From the NCBI GenBank assembly GCA_009760855.2, contig WPIO01000011.1, forward strand, positions 6,822,501 to 6,855,000: DNA of 32,500 bases, in the 5' to 3' direction. The notes below the pieces were generated by a model that was not told where the DNA came from, ran no database searches, and saw only the letters and a program-made list of their open reading frames with translations. The DNA comes from Cristatella mucedo. Its lineage: Eukaryota > Bryozoa > Phylactolaemata > Cristatellidae. The position numbers and the translations under genes were made by a program. This document shows, one piece after another, positions 1 through 11,207 of this stretch; within the stretch, counting starts at the first letter, position 1; each line of letters begins with the position of its first letter.

Positions 1-95
1 TACAGGATCGCCTAACGCAGGATTCGAACCCACGACCTCGGGACCTAAATCGTGAAAAGCAACCGCCTTACCTAGTGTGCCATCGCTGCTGCAAC
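1..95 (-). mobile_element. tRNA-derived SINE head, copy S1 (cut by window edge)
   Basis: On the minus strand an A-box-like TGGCACACTAGGTAAGG and a perfect B box GGTTCGAATCC are spaced as in a tRNA, followed by GGCGATCCTGTA, the start of the SINE body seen in the other two copies. The body runs out of the window. There is no clear acceptor-stem pairing, so it is a SINE rather than a working tRNA gene. Confidence 0.7.
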
Positions 96-1593
96 ATTAC
101 AGCAGGCCGCACAGGAACCGCTATACGTTTGCGCGGTTTTGGCCGATTGCCAGTTCACTGCAGCTTTCTTCGTATTTCGAAGGCTGCAGCGTGAATTTCT
201 ACTTCGTTGACTTGGCTGGACAGCGTCTGCGAACGAGGCGGCGACGTTGAGTTGGGCAGCTGGCTGTCAGGGCTCTGCGTCTCGATAGTAAACGGCTCCC
301 TCTGCCTCCACGCACACCGAAAGGACCCCGGCGAATTTTCTTGCGGCCGCTATTGCGGTGAAAATCCACCCGAGACCCGAGATAGATGGATGGTAGATGG
401 CGGGCTGGCACCGCGATGCAGGAAGCTTCCGGAAGGATCCCTGCGTTTGCTACCGCCGCGCCGCGTCTCGCTCAGCAGCTGCGGTCCGCCGGAGCCGAGC
501 ACGATCCGCGGACAGCGCCGCGCGGCTCCGGCGCCCCAGTCTCGGCGACCGGTCGGCCGGCCGGCCCGCGCTAGCGGCCCCGCCCCGAGCCCGCGGGACG
601 CGTTCACGGACGCCTTCTTCGCTCGGCAGGAGCTCGTCGGAAGAGCTCGCTCCGGCGTCTGCTGACTCGACGCCCCCCGAGACGAACCTGCCGCTCGCCT
701 CGCATCGCGACATCGCTGCAGACACGGAAGAAAACGAGTGTCAGCTCAAAAGGTTATGCCAGCCTCAAGAAAGAAGGGCTGCGATTTCGTCGCGATAAGA
801 AAGGATAGGGACGCAGCGGCGAATGCTGAGGAGGGTGGACCCCGCCGGACGTGCTGTGGCGAGCCGCTTTTTGCCGAGCGGCTAGTCGCACGCTTGCTGT
901 AGCCGCCATGCCTCGGAGCGTACGATACGAGCAGCAGGCTGAGCGTAACGCCACGGGCCGCGGCCGGACTTGCAAGGCTAGACGCAGCAGGAGACGGTAC
1001 GTGAGGTGGTGCTGCTGTGCGGCCGCCTAGCTACGTATATCGTGTTTAATAGAGTGACCGACTTGTATCGTTTCAGCGCGCGAGAGAGGCCGGACTCCTT
1101 CGCGTATTCCCGTTGCGGAATACCCGGGAAAACTTGAGGAATAATATATATGGCCATGGCTGTGGCAGTAGCTGGGCGTCGCTTGCTGCCCGGACCGTGG
1201 TTTCGTAGTGTCATTAGTCTCATTCTTTATTTTACATTGGCTAAACGTTAAAGTTCAGCGTTTGAGCCTGAGCGGATAAATTGTTAATTAAATTTACTAG
1301 CTATTCTAAATCGAATTAAAATTAAAATTGTGCAGCTTCTGCGATGGATAAGCTAAGTCTAATTTGGAACTTTTTCATGATTTGTGAGTACGAAACCAAA
1401 GCTGTAATGTGCCTGCTGTAAAACGCAGGGTTTTTTCTCTCGCGGTGCTAGTACAGCCGACACATTCACGACTCCACTGAATAATCATTTGTTGTTTCAA
1501 CACCCCGCCGAGTAAAAACAGGTTACAAAGCAGAAATCATTGGCATCAGCCTCGGCACGTCCGACATCTAGTAAACACTAAAAAGCAGCAGCA
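96..1593. other. no gene recognised; CpG-rich stretch at about 400-760
   Basis: Open frames on both strands at 200-800 reach about 150 codons, but they owe this to high GC and have Arg/Ala/Pro-rich, family-free products. The 400-760 stretch is dense in CG dinucleotides, as in an unmethylated promoter region. From 1230 to 1590 the sequence becomes AT-rich and I see nothing in it. Confidence 0.4.
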
Positions 1594-1881
1594 AGAAACA
1601 GCGGTTCATTGACAGCCCAGTGGCACAGAAGGTATACCGGGCCATCGTGAAACTGGTTGCCATTGACATCCAGCCGCACTCAATTGTTGAGGATAGTAGC
1701 TTTAAGTGACCGATTTATGTAGTTGAATCAAGATACGTGCTACCGAGCCGCAAATTCTTCAGTGAGAATTAATCTGTGTATTCGGCATATACTTTGACGG
1801 CACCGAAAACGAAGCAGTTTTCAAGAGCTTGACCGCACACTGGATCGATGACAAAGTCTCACGCCAGGTTGCTGCCCTTCA

Positions 1882-2963
1882 GTTGTACCTTTGCTTTGAT
1901 TCCTCCCAGCCTTCGAGCACCTCGAATTCTCTCAACTCACTTGCTGCATGTATTGATGACATCCGCACATGGATGGCAGCAAATTTTCTAAAACTAAACG
2001 ATGATAAAACTAACTTACTAGTTATGGGCAAACCCAGTGTGATTCACAAATTGGAAAGGCTGACGCTCAAAATTGGCTCGGCCAGCCTATCTCCTGTTGA
2101 ATCAGCTCGAAATCTAGGTGCCATGTTTCAAAGTGACCTCTCATTAGACGACAACACCAGCTCCACAGTCAAGTCTGCCTACTTTCAGCTACATAACATT
2201 GCTAAAGTTCGGGCTTGTGTAGATAAAGATACCACTTCTAAGTTGGTCCATGCATTTGTGACATCCGTCTTGACTTCTGTAACTCACTGCTTGCTGGCCT
2301 ACCGGCATGTGCAATCAGGTGATTACAGCTGGTGCAAAACTCCACAGCTAGGCTTGTCTGTCGTGAGCATCGCAGTTACCACTTCACACCACTTCTCGCC
2401 GACCTGCACTGGCTACCAGTCAAGCAACGGATTGACTTAAAAGGTTTTATCGCTCACTTTTAGGTCACTTCATCCTTTGGCTCCCGCCTGTCTCTCAGAT
2501 CTACTCCCCCACCAGGCCAAGCATCGTACCGCCCACTTTTCGGAACCCAGCAGTTTACCAATACCTCGTACAAACCTCGAATCCTTTGGAGACCGTGCAT
2601 TTAGTTCGTATGCTCCCAAAGCCTGGAACTCACTCCCGACTTGCGTAGGAACATTCCCTGACTTGACCATATTTAAAAAGAACTTAAAAACACACCTATT
2701 TAGGACAGCATTTAGTGGGTCCCTGTGATTCGTCCTTCATGTGCTTATGCGTGCTGACGCTGTGTATGCTGCCACTAACCACATTTGCATGCTGACCCTG
2801 TGCATGTCACCCCTAACCATGTTATTCATGTTGTTTATCAAGCATGATATTACTCACCATTCAATCGTGTTTCCCTTCGCAGCAAATGTAAAGCGCCTAG
2901 AGAGATTGAGTTCTCTGGGGGTGCTTTATCAAGTGCATTATCATTATTATTATTTTTATTATC
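1882..2963 (+). mobile_element. 5'-truncated L2/CR1-type LINE inserted in the hAT element
   Basis: It begins abruptly just after the hAT block VAALQ, with LYLCFDSSQPSS. It continues with the C-terminal reverse-transcriptase region: CIDDIRTWMAANFLKLNDDK, NLLVMGKPS, ARNLGAMFQSDLS, FQLHNIAKVR, KLVHAFVTSVLTS, LHWLPVKQRID in a shifted frame, and from 2477 APACLSDLL, SFGDRAFSSYAPKAWNSLP. These blocks are typical of L2/CR1-like LINEs. A 3' UTR follows, ending in a stem-loop and ATT-rich tail (2881-2963). At least one frameshift (around 2300-2480) makes it a pseudogene. Confidence 0.9.
2881..2963 (+). repeat. LINE 3' stem-loop tail, copy T1
   Basis: AAAGCGCCTAG and AGAGATTGAGTTCTCT are followed by a GGGTGCTTT arm and then irregular ATT repeats. 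The outer arms (AAGCGCC / GG-GCGCTT type) and the inner arms (AGAGA / TCTCT) can fold. It is the end of the LINE that starts at 1882. Confidence 0.85.
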
Positions 2964-3065
2964 AAAAATTTGATGGACAGAACACTGGAAGTCGACCAGC
3001 CGATGCTAAGTGCTTGACATGATGACTTGCTGGAATATGGAAAACAAGAGTGCCCACTTGGTCAT

Positions 3066-3150
3066 AAATTTAAATAATAAATTTAATTCATTTTTATAAT
3101 GCCTTAAGAGAACTTAATCTCTATTCAGGGGCATCATATGCCACGGCGCT
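3066..3150 (-). repeat. SINE 3' region with stem-loop tail, copy T6
   Basis: Read on the minus strand this gives GGCATATG, CCTGAATAGAGATTAAGTT, CTCTTAAGGCATTATA and an AATTTATT-rich end. It matches the tail of the SINE at 17908-18045, including the GGCATATG just before the tail. A tRNA-like head is not clear here. It lies inside the hAT remnant. Confidence 0.65.
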
Positions 3151-3194
3151 GTCCTACCTGACGGAGGCGCCTACATGTGAAAGCGATACGCGGT

Positions 3195-3370
3195 CGAGAT
3201 CTTCCTCGGGTCTTAGTACAGGGATAGGTGCTCGCTCTATACGACCCAGGACGTGAATTTGACTCCTGCAGTGGGCGATCCGTTATTGCCAAATGCAAGC
3301 GGTGGCGACAGCCGTTAGGGCTCTTCTGTTCGCTCTGAAAATGTGGCTGTTAAATCAGCTTCTTCTGTTC
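3195..3370 (+). mobile_element. tRNA-derived SINE, degenerate copy S2
   Basis: It aligns by eye with the minus-strand copy at 25915-26090. Shared blocks are GGTGCTCGCTC (tRNA D-arm region), a decayed B box, GCAGTGGGCGATCC, TGCAAGCGG, AGCCGTTAGGG, TCTTCTG and GGCTGTTAAATCAGC. It lies within the hAT remnant between the second and third transposase pieces. Confidence 0.65.
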
Positions 3371-4190
3371 TTTTGTTAAATCATTTTCTCCAGCATCACA
3401 TATATTGCCCACACCCTGCGGCTGGTGGCTCTGCGTGACGTCATTACGACACCGCAGTCTGCTGCTGACTGATACCCACCTCACGAAAGACTTCGACCGG
3501 ATGGATTTCGACGAACCGGATGCTGGACCGTTTAATAGAGCAAAACAGAGCTGTCTGTGCCTGTCGCTGGACGTGACGAGAAGTGCAACGAGGCGCTCTA
3601 TCCCTGACAGCAAGCCGGTGAACTTTATCTGCAAGAATATGCTGCGACCCTGCAGCCGTTTGAACAACTGACCCCCGAAGTATGCTGCCGCAGTTCCTGT
3701 TTATCAACGATCCTACCAGCTGGTAAGTCCATCTTGTTGAATCTTTAGAAAGATGAATCGGACGGAGGCATCGTGGAGACAGTCAACGAACTAAAAGCAC
3801 CATAAACGACGAGATTATCGGGCTTTAATGAAACTAGCAGCCATGCGGTTGACATCTGGCTTGGATCCAGGCTTCGACCTGAGCTGCTTTTATTTTGTAC
3901 CTATTTGCGACAAGTACAAGTCAAGACAGACATTATGACTGCCACAGTCCTGTGCACGCCAACGTCGTCTTCAGCGGCAGTCCAGCCGTCAGAAAATCTC
4001 TCTGCAGCTGACGAACAACGACCATATAAATCAGAAAAAGGGAGAAGCTTTGGACTTCATGGGATCAGCCTTGCAGGTTATTGAGGCACAGAATAACTAC
4101 ACGTTTGTGGCTTTGGAAGCATAATTGGACAAATACCTGGCACGACCGTGCATTACAAGAGACACTGACCCATTTAGTTGGTGCTTTTGA

Positions 4191-5239
4191 AAGCTATTGC
4201 TGCATTTGGCGTTAACTGAACTGTTAAGTGACATGATATAAGTTTAGTTATGTTAGTTCCATTCCTAGTTTACACCGACTGGCGAAGTATGCCAAAATTA
4301 CACGCAGTTAACTGTTTAATTTTAATTTGTGCATTAGATTTACTGAACTGTGACTTCTGCTTACAATTTAAATTTTGAATGTTGTCGGTAGACCAATTCT
4401 ATACACCATTCATATCCGGCCGTATAACCGTTCAATTAGTCGTATTCGGCCGAATGCTGAGCATTAACTATTCGGAACAGTCTTAGTTGAAACGGTGATA
4501 TGCTATATCAGCCGGCTTATGACTGCCTAGATAGAATTTACAGTTCCTGGAGTTAGAGTTATTAGACAACAGTTGCGTTATAATGTCTGGCTAGACGGAA
4601 TAAAAAGCCTAACTTAATTATTTTGCCAGTCACTTGTATCCTGAGTTTTGAGTTAAGCTACGACTGATGCTGTACACTTCTGCCTCTCCTTGGATGTCAA
4701 ATAGATTTGTCTGCGTCAACGACATTAACTAGCTAGCATACTAAGATACGAGCGCTCCCCAGTGTTGCCATATTCTCCTTTCCGTCGGCGCTAGCTTCGT
4801 GCACTGAGGCAGAATCTTCGACTTGTTGGCCGTGCTCGAGGCAACAGCTTATTTGGTCCCTTTGTCCTGCATAGGCACTAGGACTAGCCCCGGAATCGAG
4901 CGCTCTGTGTTCTGTGACCTCTGTGACCTATGTCCGTGAGGAGTGCAGAAGCCACTACAGCAAAGATTTGTAGCAAGATTTTAAAGAGGAATAGTGTCAC
5001 TTGGTTAGCAATATTGCAAAAAGTGTCAGCATGCGAAAGCACGTAGAGAATTCTTGCGGACGGAGCTAATGCTATTAGGAACACACTTTTTAAATGCCGC
5101 CAAGCCCTTGCCCGGCATTAATGGCTTGGTTAATTCTTCTCTCGAGCCTGCCCGGATAGAGATTTGGTTTAATCACTGAGATAGAAACGACTTGTTATTC
5201 TCATTAAGTCTTGCTATGTCATGGGATGCCTCTAACTTC
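4191..5239. other. no recognisable feature
   Basis: AT-richer intergenic sequence. I see no protein family, tRNA or clear repeat. A CAGTGTTGCCA motif near 4760 resembles hAT termini, but no partner was found. Confidence 0.3.
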
Positions 5240-5460
5240 TTTGTTAGTCAGGGGACATCGTGACGTCAGTCGTCACCAGGATTTGGGAGGACACGAACTG
5301 GAGGCACGGTCGCCGAAGGATCCGAGGTTGGTTAGCGGCACAGCTAAGCTACTGGAAACAAAAAACGGAGTGACGAGGCAAAGCCTGATTAGGAAGCAGG
5401 TCGAATACGTAGGAGGGCGCAAGAGAATTAAGGGACCGGCCGGTGAGTGACAACGTTAAA
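5240..5460 (-). mobile_element. LINE fragment (RT C-terminal end), antisense
   Basis: The minus strand encodes a decayed version of the same block as the LINE at 2477-2700: VPLTNLGSFGDRASSSCPPKS against the TNLESFGDRAFSSYAPKAW found there. Upstream on this strand (to about 5870) there may be more of the same LINE, with WFTSMF and LWQLLTSL resembling linker segments, but this is weak. Confidence 0.6.
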
Positions 5461-6984
5461 GTCAATAGGCTTGCTAGATTCAAAGCCAGAGCTGACTCTG
5501 TGGATTGAAATCTGAAACCTGATTGGAGAGCTCAGATCTAGAATCTGACTTGAATTCGCATGCTAGGTTCGCAGTTTCAACATAAGATTTTAACAATCTG
5601 CCATTACACGCTCCAACCAATGCCTTTGATACGAGCGGTAGTAGCAAGACTGGTCAGAAGTTGCCAAAGTTCTCCTGGTCCTGGACTTTTTACTGAGTGG
5701 CCTTTATCATGGATGCGTAGAGGTCTTGTAGTCTTCATAGAATAAGCGACTGACTTCGAGCTGAAGTCATCATCGGGTGGAGGCTTGAGGGTAAACATTG
5801 AGGTAAACCAGGGGCCGGCGCGTTCAGTGGACCTTGCGGTTAGACTTACCGACCTTTCCTGTCTTGCTGACAAAGATGCTAGAAAATTAAACGATCCACC
5901 CGCTCGCCACAGGGATCTCTAGGCGAGCGGCTTGCCTGGATGGACGGTTGATGGGACGGTTGACGATCGGCCTTTAGCTCGTTGGATTAGGCATCTGTGA
6001 TTCCACTACGTTTTTATATAAGCATGGCTCGACCTTACCTAGGATGGATTGGTGCAACTTAAAATAGTCCTCGTCAACCGGTCCGGGGTGACGGCCAGTC
6101 CTGACCTTTTTTGCATGCTTTCTCGAGCTTGCACTTATTAGCCCCGGCAAGTTTACTGTCTGCCGGTAAATTTTTGGCCACGCGGGTGAGGACGTTCCGT
6201 GTTCTTAGTCAGTCTTAGCAAACTGATCTGCAACATCGGCTACTCCCACACAGAGGCATTTTACCTTCGAGGTGCGGTCGGACGGATGATACGGCAGCAG
6301 CGAGGGACACGTTATTTTTCTAACAGCAATGTCAAGATTCTTAAAGTTTCACGATTCACATACGATTGTTAGACACCTAAAGTGACACGGACCGGATGCG
6401 ATCCGCACGCGGTCAGATGCGCAGAATTTGATAACTACTGAAGTTGGTTAGCAGCAGCCATTCGAGCGAGAGCATTCGATCGAGCTCGTTACCTCTGCTT
6501 TATGTCTGGCCGTTCGGTCTAACGAAAAGTACAACGAATCAACCAATGTACGAAATTCGGCCCACAAGAAGTGAGTTGCAGGGTTGATCGCTCAGCATTC
6601 ACCCTGGATGTCGGTCGACACGCCTAGAGTAGCCGTTCTTCTCGATGCCTTGCCGAGAGCGGCCGAGCCGACATATTTCGTCCGTCACTGCAGCCGCAAG
6701 TGGACTGAGTGGTCTTTCGCCGCGGTGGGCGGCACTGACCGCACCAGCTCCGATGAAAAGAGCCGGTCGATAGCCTGCGCTCAAAGACGCGACCGCCTTC
6801 ACGTTCTCCAGCCGGATGCAATTACGCAGCCGCCGACAGCCAAGTTCAAGTGCTTCGCTGCGGCGGCAGCTACTTTGGGCGTTGTTGTCTGCGGCCTCAG
6901 CGTCAGTCGCTCGCGCGGTGCCCGAAGTGTTTTTATTTTCGAGTGGTCCCGCGTGTTGCACACACCCCCCCCCCGAGTCTAGAC
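5461..6984. other. no confident feature
   Basis: A frame of 89 codons on the minus strand (5604-5873) may belong to the LINE scrap on its left. Two GC-rich frames at 6584-6982 lie just upstream of the next LINE and could be its eroded endonuclease, but no motif supports this. Confidence 0.3.
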
Positions 6985-8480
6985 TCTCAACTGTGCCGAA
7001 TATCGTGCACTGGTTCCTTTTCTCTTGTGGCTCATGTGCAAGGTCTCAACTTACAACAAAGGTCACGCACTCGATCAACGTTCTCGCGCCGGCGACTGAT
7101 TGCTGTCAGCTTCCCCTACGAGTACCGTTTTCCGAACACCTGACCACTTGCGAATCTCATTCAGTGCTGCAGTCGGCGTCCTCTTCGGTTCGACAGAATC
7201 AGTTGCCAAGTGCGAAATCTTACGACTCTTGACGTTAGTGCTGTCCTCAAAATAACTTTGTAGCCCTCCTTCTTAATCGTCCGTCCGGCTGGTGGAATTA
7301 TTCTACAACGCGACACGAACCGCCCTTACGGGCACGTTAGTTCCTCTGAGTAAGCGCACTGCACGCCCTCGGTTTAATAAAGACATTAAACTAGCTATGA
7401 CTTCTAAACCGTAGCTTGAGGAAGCATACACAAAGGCAGGACTGGTTGGCCGATGAGGACTATTGTTGATCATACCGATCCACCCATGCAAAGGCCAAGT
7501 CCAACTTCTATAGTAACATAATGGAATCACAGGTGTACAATCCATAAATGCAGTTGCTGATCATAGCCACCTCCTCATGAGCAGGTCACCTAATAATCCG
7601 TGCGGGGGGTCTAGCAGATAGTTTTTTGCTGCTAGCAAGATTAGATACGATCAGCGAGTCTATCCCTTAGGTAACATAACCACTGGACTAGCTTCCCTCG
7701 ATAACATGGCCACAGGATTCCTCTCCCTCAATTCCTTGCAGCAACCACCTCAATGTCCGCCTTCAAACCTTTTCACTAGTGACCTCATCTCAAAGTTCAA
7801 GTTCTCGATCTTATCACTGCATGTCTTCTAGACCAATTACATACTATTCTCCTTCCAGATCCTTAACCTCAGTTCTTTTTCATGAGTCTTTAAATAAGCT
7901 GTTGTCGGGCCACTCATTAAGAAGGCAACACTAGAACCACGAGCACTTCTGCGACTTCCACCAGGGCTTACTACTGTCGTTCTTAGCAGACACTCTCTGG
8001 TACGAATAGCGGCTGACCAACTTATCTCTTATATAGAAACTTCAAACCTATCAAGTTAGTCCCGTCTGATTTAGAGCCAATCATTATACCGAGTCAGCAT
8101 GTGTAGCAACCTTCTCAGGAATGCAGACTTGGGTAAAGCCTCTCTGCTTATTTTTGCTCATCTTTCAGCAGCGTTTCATACAGCTATTCATTCGAACGAC
8201 GCTCATCTCGCCTGGCCATCGCTGGCACTGCAATGGCTTAGATCCCTACCTCAAAGTGAGACTTTGAAACATTTACGTCAACGGGCAGCAGTCATCCGAG
8301 GAGCCCTTAAAGTATGGGATCCCCCAGAGTACTGAGCCTGGTTACACATTTACCCAATGTATACTCTCCTCTAGCCGGTGTGAATGCCGAGCACAATCTA
8401 GGCTTTCATTTTCTATCTATGCAGGTGACACACAGCTGCACCCACGCTTGATTCCCTATTACCTGCCTGCCTGAAGCCGA
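6985..8480 (+). mobile_element. long but broken L2/CR1-type LINE remnant (end of EN to RT active site)
   Basis: In order, with frameshifts: RRRLIAVSFPYEYRFPNT (endonuclease C-terminal region, about 7090); PLSKRTARPRFNKDIKLAM (linker, about 7350); HAKAKSNFYSNIMESQ (about 7490); VVGPLIKKATLEPR (about 7910); DQLISYIETSNL (about 8010); then FRANHYTESA, and NADLGKASLLIFAHLSAAFHT, which is RT motif A with the catalytic Asp lost (the usual form is DLSAAFDT). Last come GIPQS and FSIYAGDTQLHP, the YADD box read as YAGD. The pattern is that of an L2/CR1-like LINE whose active site is dead. It stops soon after the YADD box. Confidence 0.8.
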
Positions 8481-8722
8481 AAGCCACGACGAGGGGTGCA
8501 TGGCTTGCAGGCTATCTATTGGCAGCGAAATGCCTGCTAGCCTGACGGCTATCTCTGCTGGACCAACTCGAGCAAGATCGCCAACCGTACCATGTACATA
8601 GGAGTGACCTCGGATGAGGGTGAAAGATCAGGTGAACAGAACAAACAAGGCAAGGTGCCTGTTTCCTCTCAAAATCTACTTCAAACCCACCCGACGGAGA
8701 GAGACGTCAAAAAAAGCACACA
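8481..8722. other. no recognisable feature
   Basis: This is the sequence between the LINE remnant and the candidate NLK poly(A) signal. I see nothing in it beyond a small CCTG repeat at 8461-8474. Confidence 0.3.
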
Positions 8723-8728
8723 TTTATT
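8723..8728 (-). promoter_or_regulatory. candidate poly(A) signal AATAAA for NLK
   Basis: On the minus strand this reads AATAAA followed at once by TGTGTGCTTTTTTTG, the GU/U-rich arrangement expected downstream of a cleavage signal. I saw no other AATAAA on this strand between here and the NLK stop. If used, it gives a 3' UTR of about 3.3 kb. No transcript data were available, so this rests on motif and position only. Confidence 0.35.
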
Positions 8729-10810
8729 CGCCAGCGTTTCCTGTGAATTCGGGCAAAAAAGCATTTGAACCAGCCACCCGACCCAGTCGGCAAAGCTCAA
8801 TCGGTCACATTTTAAGAACCTTGACGAACGGCAGCCGACAAATAAACCGAAAAAACATAAAAAATTGTAACAGCTGTGTTGACAAAACAAACGCAGCTGC
8901 TGGCTAGCAGCAAGAAAGTAACAAATGGGGATATAGGTATTGCACAGGGCTGTGCTGCATCACGTGACAGGACGGCTGCCAGCTTTGGCTTGCTTGCTCT
9001 GGTGCGCCGACCGCAGGCCGACCGCTGTGTGCCTCCAATAGCTATAACAATTGACCACACGTCAATAATGGTGCAGCTTCAATGGTGCAGCTCTGGCCAT
9101 TGCACTCGCCTGCATCAGCAGAGATTACTATCCAGAGCACACTGGAAGCACGGCATCGGCATGTAGTGTGTCCACGTAAGTACTAAATCTCGACTCTATA
9201 GATTTGCCACGGAGGACATTGACAGTGATCTGGCCAGGCCGCAAGGACGACGAGCAGGGTCTGTTGAAGTCTAAGCAAAGCCTCTCACACTGACTCGGCC
9301 TGCCCTGACCACTTCACCCTGAGCATGCAGACAGCCCTCAGGATTGGCCACTTAATAGATGTCGTCATCTGCCACCCAGTCCTCAGATTTCGAGAAGCTG
9401 TGGCTGCTGGTGGCCGGCACTGCCGAGCTTCCAGGAATCTGCAGTGGTGGTATTTCTGTTGCCATAATCAGCCAGGCAGTCAGTATACGACAACGCAAAT
9501 GCCTGGCCCGGTCATGACCCTTCATGCCTGGCCGGGGCGGTCACGTGTCGGGGTCGGCCGGGCTAGCAAGCAGGTGCCATGCAGCCAGTGTGCTGCTTGT
9601 TTGGCATCGTTGAGATCAGCCATGCATGCACTCGCGGTCCTAGTGCCACACGTGAGGTGAAGGAGGCAGCTCTGACGGTTGAGCAGCTGTAGAGCTACAA
9701 CAAAGGCAACCCCGTCGATGACATGGGCATCCTCGTGCGGCATGCACAGCCAGCAAACCTAGGCAACTAGCCCTGGCAGCTAGAAGCTTGGACTACCACC
9801 TCGGCAACGGCATTGCAACAAGAATTCTATGCATAACAACACTACCCAGAAAAAATTGAGGGCAGCTTGCCAGCCGGTTCGTGTTTTTGCCAAGAAAATG
9901 ATTACACATTGCCCGACGAACAACATTAACAACACACGCAGGCCAGCTTTCATCAGGAGCTGCTAGTGCTAACGGCCAAAGCAGCCCAGCCTCACAGGTT
10001 ATTACAACCATTTTAACCAGATCACTAAAACCCACTTTACACTGCAGCGAACCTCCACTAAGGGTCTCACTACTCGGCATTTTTTGCTCATTCCGTGGTT
10101 CCTGCGGGTGAGTCTCCTGACATGAACATCAGAGAGCAGCCATCCACAGGCCAAAGCACCCACAAGCTAGCTCCACAGCCTGCCTCCTGCCTGATGAGCT
10201 CCACAGGCTCCACATACAAAGGTCCTGGTAAGAAGCACGTGCTTCTTCTCTCTGGCTGGGATCCTTCAGTCCTCTTCAGCGCTCTACAGAAAGCTTTGTA
10301 AACTAGAGCCCGGTGGCTGCAGGCCTCCTAGAGTCAGACACGACGAATGCGATTTCTGAGACATTGAACGAGCACAGCTTCGCAGAGCAAGCTTGAGACT
10401 CTCACGCACAAGTGAGCAGTTTGAGGGACCAGGAGGTTACATCGCCCTCCCCCCCCCCAACCGCCAGCAGCCGGAGGTAAATGCAGCAGTACGAAACGAC
10501 GGCTGGCAACAACAATTTCTGGAAACAAGCTCAGAGATGACTACACCCACCTTCACAACAACAGCTGGAGGAGCCTAATCGCAGGGCAGCACATTCATGC
10601 ATTGTCAAAGCTCAAGTCCATAAGGGGGCACCAGAGGCCATAAGAAATTGGAAGGGCACCAAGGACACCGTGGCTAGAGCCGGGCAGCCATCGCACCGAG
10701 CCTGGCGAGCTTCGCGTGCCCAGCATCGCTGCCGAACCACTACTGGCTGTAGGCATTGGCAACAAACATCGCCGAGCACCAATCAGCTAGAAAACAAAAG
10801 TGGAGACTTG

Positions 10811-10884
10811 AAATGTAAAGCACCTAGAAAGAGATTGAGTTCTCTGAGGGCTCTTTATCAAATGTATTATTATTATTATCATTA
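10811..10884 (+). repeat. LINE/SINE 3' stem-loop tail, copy T2
   Basis: AAATGTAAAGCACCTAG and AAAGAGATTGAGTTCTCTG are followed by AGGGCTCTTTATC and TATTATTATTATTATC. It is nearly the same as the tail of the LINE at 1882-2963. No RT coding sequence or tRNA head is seen just upstream, so it is a very short 5'-truncated insertion. Confidence 0.8.
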
Positions 10885-11118
10885 AGCAGGAATGCAACCA
10901 AAATCGACGAGATTTCTCACTTGAAAGGGACCTTGTCTACTTTGATCGAGTGGTAAAATGGAAAGTCGAATGGAAAATCGAGAAAAAGCCAAAACGCTGC
11001 CGAAGCTCCCAGCGTATGACTGGCAGCATTGGGCCCCAAACACACCCCTGAGATCTAATGCACCCCTCCCACATGCCCTGCCCACTAGCAGGTGGCTGTC
11101 TTGGTCACATGGCATACA

Positions 11119-11125
<7 letters not shown>

Positions 11126-11205
<80 letters not shown>
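11126..11205. repeat. (CA)n microsatellite, 80 bp
   Basis: An uninterrupted run of CA dinucleotides. Long translated His-Thr or Cys-Val stretches over it are artefacts of the repeat. Confidence 0.98.

Positions 11206-11207
<2 letters not shown>

Larger units (their letters stand above)
1594..4190 (+). mobile_element. decayed hAT DNA transposon, interrupted by LINE and SINE insertions
   Basis: Three collinear pieces of a hAT-family transposase lie on the plus strand at about 1594-1881, 2964-3065 and 3385-4190. Visible family-like blocks are: piece 1, SIVEDSSF, ESRYVLPSRKFFSE and SLTAHWIDDKVSRQVAALQ; piece 2, FDGQNTGSRPADAK and CWNMENKSAHLVIN; piece 3, IAHTLRLV, STNRMLDRLIEQNRAVCA, LQEYAATLQPFEQLTPE, LDPGFD, KKGEALDFMGS and LDKYLARPCITRDTDPFSW, the C-terminal dimerisation region. 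Stops and frameshifts are frequent, so it is inactive. Terminal inverted repeats were not located. Confidence 0.78.

Noticed and set aside
207-665. 152-codon plus-strand frame and overlapping frames on both strands
   Set aside because: All frames are open because of high GC; the products are Arg/Ala/Pro-rich with no family pattern or splice context.
4755-4775. CAGTGTTGCCA as a hAT terminal inverted repeat
   Set aside because: It faces the wrong way for the right end of the hAT remnant, and no partner was found on the left.
6239-6262. Minus-strand VWE-stop resembling the last residues of NLK
   Set aside because: An in-frame TAA lies six codons upstream, there is no proper acceptor or Pro-Ser-Glu block, and a decayed LINE and the candidate poly(A) signal lie between it and the gene.
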